Source of the DNA: Glycomyces dulcitolivorans
Lineage (GTDB): Bacteria; Actinomycetota; Actinomycetes; Mycobacteriales; Micromonosporaceae
NCBI RefSeq assembly: GCF_003265355.1
Contig: NZ_QFRW01000076.1
Span: 1 to 44,556 of the forward strand
Direction of reading: 5' to 3'
Length of the DNA stretch: 44,556 nt
Notes under the pieces: generated by a model
What the model saw: only the letters and a program-made list of their open reading frames with translations
What the model was told of the DNA's origin: nothing
The model's database searches: none
In this document: positions 40,157-44,556 of the stretch, piece by piece
Position numbering within the stretch: position 1 is the first letter of the stretch
Layout of the letters: the number at the start of each line of letters is the position of its first letter
Position numbers and translations under genes: made by a program

Positions 40157-41431
40157 CTACTTCACGGCCTTGATGCGGTAGACCAGGACGGCGCCCGCGA
40201 GCGCGACGACCGCGCCGAACAGGTACCAGAACGGGTAGCCGCCGAGCGGGGTCGCGCCGCCGATCGCGAGGACCGCCGGGGCGATGGCGGGGGCGATCGA
40301 CTGCGGCAGGGCGTTGGCGATGTTGAGGACGCCGAGGTCCTTCGCGGTGTCGTCGGGGTTCGGCAGGACCTGGGTGGCCAGCGCGAGGTCGACGGAGAAG
40401 AACGCGCCCGCGCCGAGGCCGATGACGCCCTGGGCGATCACGACGACGGCCACGCTCGGGGCGAAGGCGAGGATGGCGAGGCCGACGGCCATGACGACGC
40501 CGGCGAAGGCGACCGGGGCGCGGCGCTTGCCGAGGCGGTCGGAGATGACGCCGCCGATGGGGCTGGACAGGGCCATCATGAGCATCGAGGCGACGTTCGC
40601 GGCCAGGATCGTGGAGACGGCCTCCTGCTCGCTGAGGTGGAACTCCTCGGTGAGGTAGTACGGCAGGTAGGCGGCGATGCCCGCGTAGCCGAACATGACG
40701 AGGAACTTGGTGAGCCAGGTCCAGGCGAAGTCGCGGTGCTTGACGGGGTTGAACACGAAGGACCCGAGGAACTGGCCGATGGTGAAGCGCTGGGCGGGCT
40801 TCTCGGTGAGGACGCGGTCTTTGAGGGTGAAGACGAAGAGCAGGCACAGGACGACGGCGAGGGCGGCCGGGACGGTGAAGCGGGCGAAGTCGCCGTCGAT
40901 GAAGTTGACCAGGACCGAGCCGCCGAGGATGCCCAGCGGGGTGGTGATGCCGACGATGCCGGAGGTCTTGCCGCGGCGTTCGGCGGGGACCTGGTCGGGG
41001 AGGGTGGCGTTGGCGGCGGCCATGACGGCGTTGAGGGCGGTCTGGGCGACGCACCAGCCGAGGAGGACCACCCACACGGACTGGGCGGCGCCGATGAGGG
41101 CGAGGGCGAGGAAGCCGGTGACCACGCCGCCGGCGATCCAGGGGCGGCGCATGCCGAAGCGGGAGGTGGTGCGGTCGGACAGGCGGCCGACGAGGGGGTT
41201 GGCGACGAGGGCGAAGAAGGCGCCGACGCCGAGGACCAGGCCGAGGGAGGAGGCGGCCTCCTCGGGGGAGCCGGTGAGGTGCTGGACCTTGAAGGCCATG
41301 GAGACCATGACCGGGGTCAGCAGCGCGACGTAGAGGCCGAAGTTGGCTCCGGCGAGCGCGAAGGGGTAGCTGCGGGGTTCGCGGGCGGGCGCGAGGGGGG
41401 CTTCCGCGGCCAGAGGTGACGACGTTGTCAT
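40157..41431 (-). CDS. MFS sugar transporter, SLC45/GPH-like
   Basis: The 424-residue transporter has twelve hydrophobic segments and the loop motif LVGRLSDRTTSRFGMRRPWIAGG, typical of MFS members near glycosidase genes and of the sucrose/maltose SLC45-like group. The central loop has the second-half repeat GGVISDRLGKRRAPVAFAGV. It forms an operon with the GH3 gene 14 bases downstream and is divergent from a double TetR regulator whose operator candidate covers its -35 region. Import of a beta-glucoside by proton symport is the likely role; the sugar is not identified. Confidence 0.9.
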   Translation of the reverse strand: MTTSSPLAAEAPLAPAREPRSYPFALAGANFGLYVALLTPVMVSMAFKVQHLTGSPEEAASSLGLVLGVGAFFALVANPLVGRLSDRTTSRFGMRRPWIAGGVVTGFLALALIGAAQSVWVVLLGWCVAQTALNAVMAAANATLPDQVPAERRGKTSGIVGITTPLGILGGSVLVNFIDGDFARFTVPAALAVVLCLLFVFTLKDRVLTEKPAQRFTIGQFLGSFVFNPVKHRDFAWTWLTKFLVMFGYAGIAAYLPYYLTEEFHLSEQEAVSTILAANVASMLMMALSSPIGGVISDRLGKRRAPVAFAGVVMAVGLAILAFAPSVAVVVIAQGVIGLGAGAFFSVDLALATQVLPNPDDTAKDLGVLNIANALPQSIAPAIAPAVLAIGGATPLGGYPFWYLFGAVVALAGAVLVYRIKAVK

Positions 41432-41491
41432 CGGAGGGACCTTTCTCCAGTGGGGGCTCCGTCGCCCCCGCTGTTCAGGACTGTAGCTCGA

Positions 41492-41508
41492 AACCTGACC
41501 GACTGGTT
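41492..41508. promoter_or_regulatory. Candidate TetR operator between MFS and TetR genes
   Basis: AACC-N9-GGTT (41492-41508), containing TGACCGACTGGTTA, lies next to the minus-strand -10-like TACAGT (41479-41484) of the MFS operon. The plus-strand -10 candidate TATAGG is at 41541-41546. Confidence 0.5.
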
Positions 41509-41587
41509 AGCTTTTTGGTCTCGGAATTCGCTCAAGGACGTATAGGCTTGGCGCGCGGTGCGCAGGCGCCGCCCGAAAGGAGCCCGA

Positions 41588-42775
41588 GTGCCCACTGTGC
41601 GCCGCTACGCCCCCGGCCTCGCCCGCCGCGAGGAGCTGCTGGACGCGGCCCGCGACCTGTTCGCCGCCGAGGGCTTCGGCGGGGTCTCGCTGCGGGGGAT
41701 CGCCGCGAAGGCCGGCATCTCGCACGCCTCGCTCCTGCGGTACTTCTCCTCCAAGGACGACCTGCTGCTGGCGCTGCTCACGCGCTGGGAGGACGCCAAC
41801 CGGGCCTGGTACGACGAGCACCTGGACCTGCCGCCGGAGGTCTCGGTCCCGGCGCTGGCGCGCCGGAACGCCGACGTCACGGGGTACGTGGAGCTGTTCG
41901 CGGCGCTCGCGGGGGAGGCGGCCTCGTCGTCGCACCCGGCGCACGAGCACATGCGGCGCCGCTACGACCAGCTGCGGCAGGTCAGGCACGGCGCCTTCGC
42001 GATCGAGCGCGGCCTCATCGCCGCGTGGGACGGCCTCCAGGTCATGTCGCTGTACCTCGACGAGGTCGACGTGCCCGCCGAGCTGGACGCGCACTTCGCG
42101 CGCGCGGGCGGGCCGCGCGGGGACCTTTTCTCCGAGGCCCCGGCCGCCGAGGCGGGCATGGCCGTGGAGGTGCAGGAGGCCCTGGTCCCCGACGAGACCG
42201 GGTACGCGCCCGGCCGCGAGCGGCGCGCGAAGATCATCGACTCGGCGACCGAGCTGTTCGCCGAGCGCGGGTTCGCCTCGACCTCCTTGAGCGACATCGC
42301 CTCCCGCGTCGGGTCCTCGAAGTCGACGCTGCTGCACCACTTCGGGACCAAGGACGAGCTGCTGACGGCGGTGGTCACCCGCCGCGACGAGCGCGTCAAC
42401 GAGCGCATTCGCGAGCCGTTGCGGCCCAGGGCGTTCCTGCGGGAGATCGTCGCGGGCGCGCGCAGCGACGGCGCCCGCCCCGGCCTCATCGAGCTGTACA
42501 CGGTCCTCTCGGGGGAGGCCACCGCCCTCGGGCACCCCGCGCACGGGTACTTCAAGCGCCGCTTCGAATGGGTGGTCGCGCACTTCGAGTCGGTCATGGC
42601 GATGCTCCGGGCCAGCGGCCAGATAGACCCGGGCCGCGACCCGCGCCGCGAGGCCCGGTGGTTCGTCGCGCTGTGGGACGGCCTCCAGGTGCAGTGGCTC
42701 TACGACCCCGAGGCGGTCGACATCGGCGCCGAGCTCCGGTCCCACCTCGAAGGGCTGCTCCTGCCCGCGGCGTGA
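41588..42775 (+). CDS. Tandem TetR regulator: two TetR units in one chain
   Basis: The 395-residue protein contains two complete TetR units. Unit 1 has a helix-turn-helix at residues 12-58 (REELLDAARDLFAAEGFGGVSLRGIAAKAGISHASLLRYF) and an effector part ending AWDGLQVMSLYLDEVDVPAEL. Unit 2 repeats this at 212-258 (IIDSATELFAERGFASTSLSDIASRVGSSKSTLLHHF) and LWDGLQVQWLYDPEAVDIGAEL. HPAH-containing helices also correspond. The first effector domain is about 20 residues shorter. GTG 41588 has AAGGAG five bases upstream. It probably represses the divergent MFS-GH3 operon as an intramolecular dimer or as a double dimer. Confidence 0.9.
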   Translation: MPTVRRYAPGLARREELLDAARDLFAAEGFGGVSLRGIAAKAGISHASLLRYFSSKDDLLLALLTRWEDANRAWYDEHLDLPPEVSVPALARRNADVTGYVELFAALAGEAASSSHPAHEHMRRRYDQLRQVRHGAFAIERGLIAAWDGLQVMSLYLDEVDVPAELDAHFARAGGPRGDLFSEAPAAEAGMAVEVQEALVPDETGYAPGRERRAKIIDSATELFAERGFASTSLSDIASRVGSSKSTLLHHFGTKDELLTAVVTRRDERVNERIREPLRPRAFLREIVAGARSDGARPGLIELYTVLSGEATALGHPAHGYFKRRFEWVVAHFESVMAMLRASGQIDPGRDPRREARWFVALWDGLQVQWLYDPEAVDIGAELRSHLEGLLLPAA

Positions 42776-42928
42776 GCACTCCCGTTGCGGCAGTGACGGA
42801 AGCGGTTTCGACGGACTAAAGGGACATCGCCGGTGACCCCCGGCAAATGCGTACGTTCTTTACAATCCTGAGAGGAACCGCGCACCTCCGCGCGGAAGGG
42901 ACCCCCTTCGACTGGAAGGCATTCCGGC

Positions 42929-44452
42929 TTGAGACCACTCACCCGCACCCTCGCGGCCGCGGCATCCGCCGCCGCGCTCACCCTCACGTTCCTCGCCGTC
43001 AACCCGCTCTCGGCCTCGGCCCACCCGCGCGGCATCGACTGGGGCCCCTGCCCCGACGTCGACCCCGCCGAAGGGGTGGAGTGCGCCCAGATCGATGTCC
43101 CGCTCGACTACTCGCGGCCCTGGCGCGGCACGATCGAGATCGGCCTGGCCAAGCGCGAGGCGACCAACCCGGACGAGAAGATCGGCACCGTCCTCATGGA
43201 CCCGGGCGGGCCCGGCGGCTCCGGCGTCGACACGATCATCAACTGGAACCCGCTGACCGGCGAGGCCGCCGAGCGGTTCGACATCGTCGGCTTCGACCCG
43301 CGCGGCATCAACACCAGCACCCAGGTGCTGTGCGGCGAGGACGCGCTCCTCGACATGCTCTCGGTCCCCTTCCCGACCGACCAGGCCGGATTCGAGGCCC
43401 GCGAGGACGCCAACGAGGCGCTCACCGAGGACTGCCGCGACCGCACCGGGCGGCTGTTCGACCACGTCTCGAACCTGGAGACCGTCGAGGACATCGAGCG
43501 CATCCGCCGCGCCCTCGGCGAGGGCAGGCTCAACTACCTCGGCTACTCGTACGGGACCATCATGGGCCAGCAGTACGCCGAGGAGTACCCGCGCCACATC
43601 CGCACGATGGTCCTGGACGGCAACATGGACCACAGCCTCGAATCCACATGGGACTTCATGCGGACCGAGACCGCGGCCGTCGAGGAGAACTTCGTCTCCT
43701 TCGCCGAGTGGTGCGAGTCCGCGCCCGAGTGCGCGCTCTACGGCGAGGACGTCGAGACCGTGTACGCCGAGCTGAAGGCCAAGGCGCGGGCCGGCGAGCT
43801 GACCGACCCGTACGAGGGCCTGCCGCTCGACTTCATCGGCCTGGCCGAGAACTTCACCTTCACCGCGAACTACCCGCAGGGCTGGACCGCCCTGGCCGAG
43901 GAGTACGCCGCCATGCGCGACGGCGTCCTGCTGCCGGGGGCCCGGCTGCTCCAGGAGGAGGAGCCCGAGTACGAGTACCTCTACTACCCGGCCTGGTGCC
44001 AGGACTGGGGCTGGGAGATCGAGGACTACGACGAGCTCGCGACGCTCGTCGCCGACCTCGCCGAGGACTCCCCCAACGTGGAGTGGACGCCGTACAACCA
44101 GCACGCGCTCACCTGCATCGGCTCGGACATCGACTACACGAACGAGCGCGAGGAGCTGGACGTCCCCCGCTCCGCGCCCCCGATCGTGTTCATCGGCAAC
44201 GAGCACGACCCGGCCACGGTCTACCCGTGGACCCTGGCCTCCTCGGAGCAGGCCGACGGGCACCTCATCACCTACGAGGGCTACTTCCACACCATCTACG
44301 GCGGGTACTCGACCTGCGTCGACGACGCGGTCAACGCCTACTACACCGACCGGACCGTCCCCGAGGAGGGCTTGAGCTGCCCGAACCTGGACTTCCCGGG
44401 CGATGTGGCCGCGCTCGACGCGCGCAGCCGGATGCCGAACGGCGCCTTCTAG
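42929..44452 (+). CDS. Secreted alpha/beta hydrolase, TAP-like (S33) peptidase
   Basis: This 507-residue exported enzyme has a signal peptide (LAAAASAAALTLTFLAVNPLSASA) and the alpha/beta hydrolase fold of tripeptidyl aminopeptidase-like proteins: VPLDYSRPWRGTIEI, oxyanion loop MDPGGPGGSG, nucleophile elbow YLGYSYGT, catalytic Asp in GNEHDPATVYPW and His in YEGYFHTIYGG. TTG 42929 is the start, with GGAAGG nine bases upstream; no other start fits the signal peptide. TACAAT at 42861-42866 is a possible -10 box. Members cleave short N-terminal peptides or small esters outside the cell. A strong hairpin follows. Confidence 0.88.
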   Translation: MRPLTRTLAAAASAAALTLTFLAVNPLSASAHPRGIDWGPCPDVDPAEGVECAQIDVPLDYSRPWRGTIEIGLAKREATNPDEKIGTVLMDPGGPGGSGVDTIINWNPLTGEAAERFDIVGFDPRGINTSTQVLCGEDALLDMLSVPFPTDQAGFEAREDANEALTEDCRDRTGRLFDHVSNLETVEDIERIRRALGEGRLNYLGYSYGTIMGQQYAEEYPRHIRTMVLDGNMDHSLESTWDFMRTETAAVEENFVSFAEWCESAPECALYGEDVETVYAELKAKARAGELTDPYEGLPLDFIGLAENFTFTANYPQGWTALAEEYAAMRDGVLLPGARLLQEEEPEYEYLYYPAWCQDWGWEIEDYDELATLVADLAEDSPNVEWTPYNQHALTCIGSDIDYTNEREELDVPRSAPPIVFIGNEHDPATVYPWTLASSEQADGHLITYEGYFHTIYGGYSTCVDDAVNAYYTDRTVPEEGLSCPNLDFPGDVAALDARSRMPNGAF

Positions 44453-44462
44453 ACCGGTGAGC

Positions 44463-44495
44463 GGGTGCGGCCGGACCAGTGGTCCGGCCGCACCC
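44463..44495 (+). terminator. Strong hairpin terminator after the hydrolase gene
   Basis: Near-perfect 16-base arms (44463-44478, 44480-44495) lie ten bases past the stop, with no clear T-run. Confidence 0.8.
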
Positions 44496-44537
44496 CCGCG
44501 TACTACGATGTGGGACCTGCCGAGCCCGGGGAGCACC

Positions 44538-44556
44538 ATGACCGAGACCCACGTCG
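44538..44556 (+). CDS. Start of an unidentified gene, cut by the window edge
   Basis: ATG 44538 is preceded by GGGGAG with suitable spacing, and TACGAT near 44503 could be its -10 box. Only MTETHV is visible, too little to identify the product. Confidence 0.45.

Noticed and set aside
42847-42928. A small gene beginning at ATG 42847
   Set aside because: The frame continues only as a shadow through the hydrolase gene, and no ribosome-binding site precedes it.
1-44556. CRISPR arrays, tRNA or rRNA genes, transposases and integrases
   Set aside because: No regularly spaced direct repeats, tRNA-like cloverleaf, rRNA sequence or transposase motif was recognised in either strand; this was checked by eye only.

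Overview
The window is a very GC-rich chromosomal segment with densely packed genes, many GTG/TTG starts, Tat-type signal peptides, leaderless-looking promoters and hairpin terminators mostly without U-tracts. This is typical of a soil or plant-associated actinomycete; a Glycomyces-like filamentous actinobacterium would fit, but that placement is an inference of low confidence. I see no rRNA, tRNA, CRISPR array, integrase or insertion sequence. No gene-free stretch exceeds 300 bases.

The left third (1-15544) is a plant cell-wall glycan locus. Two sugar ABC permeases, a divergent GH35 beta-galactosidase-like enzyme and a ROK regulator form a plus-strand operon. Facing it on the minus strand are a HAD hydrolase, a LacI regulator, a sugar-binding lipoprotein without adjacent permeases, a DUF2264 protein and a secreted PL11-type rhamnogalacturonan lyase. 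A plus-strand PL26/YetA-like rhamnogalacturonan lyase diverges from the PL11 gene. The combination PL11 + YetA-like + CUT1 transporter parallels the Bacillus subtilis yes-yet locus for pectin rhamnogalacturonan I. A 16-bp LacI-type palindrome recurs just downstream of the predicted transcription starts of the binding-protein and PL26 genes, which suggests one small regulon.

The middle (15648-29697) is mixed: a PhoD-like phosphatase, a CPA1 Na+/H+ antiporter, a UPF0303 protein, a DUF2089 regulator/small membrane protein/SHOCT-like protein/DrrAB-type ABC transporter cluster behind an AT-rich promoter full of inverted repeats, a secreted protein resembling subtilases without a protease domain, a sirtuin, a TPR protein, and a divergent MFS/MarR pair. 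Two 5'-truncated genes (a HAD phosphatase and a GatZ/KbaZ-like aldolase subunit) sit back to back and look like a deletion scar.

The right part (29792-44556) has a secreted GH127 beta-L-arabinofuranosidase with two ricin trefoils, small metabolic and transport genes, a DAHP synthase preceded by a leader peptide with Trp-Tyr-Phe codons and a terminator hairpin (a probable attenuator), then a GH3 beta-glucosidase/MFS sugar transporter operon under a divergent regulator made of two fused TetR units, and a secreted alpha/beta hydrolase of the TAP-like type. GH127, GH35, PL11, PL26-like and GH3 together suggest a pectin and plant-saccharide degrader. Five of the eight convergent gene pairs overlap by exactly four bases at shared stop codons.
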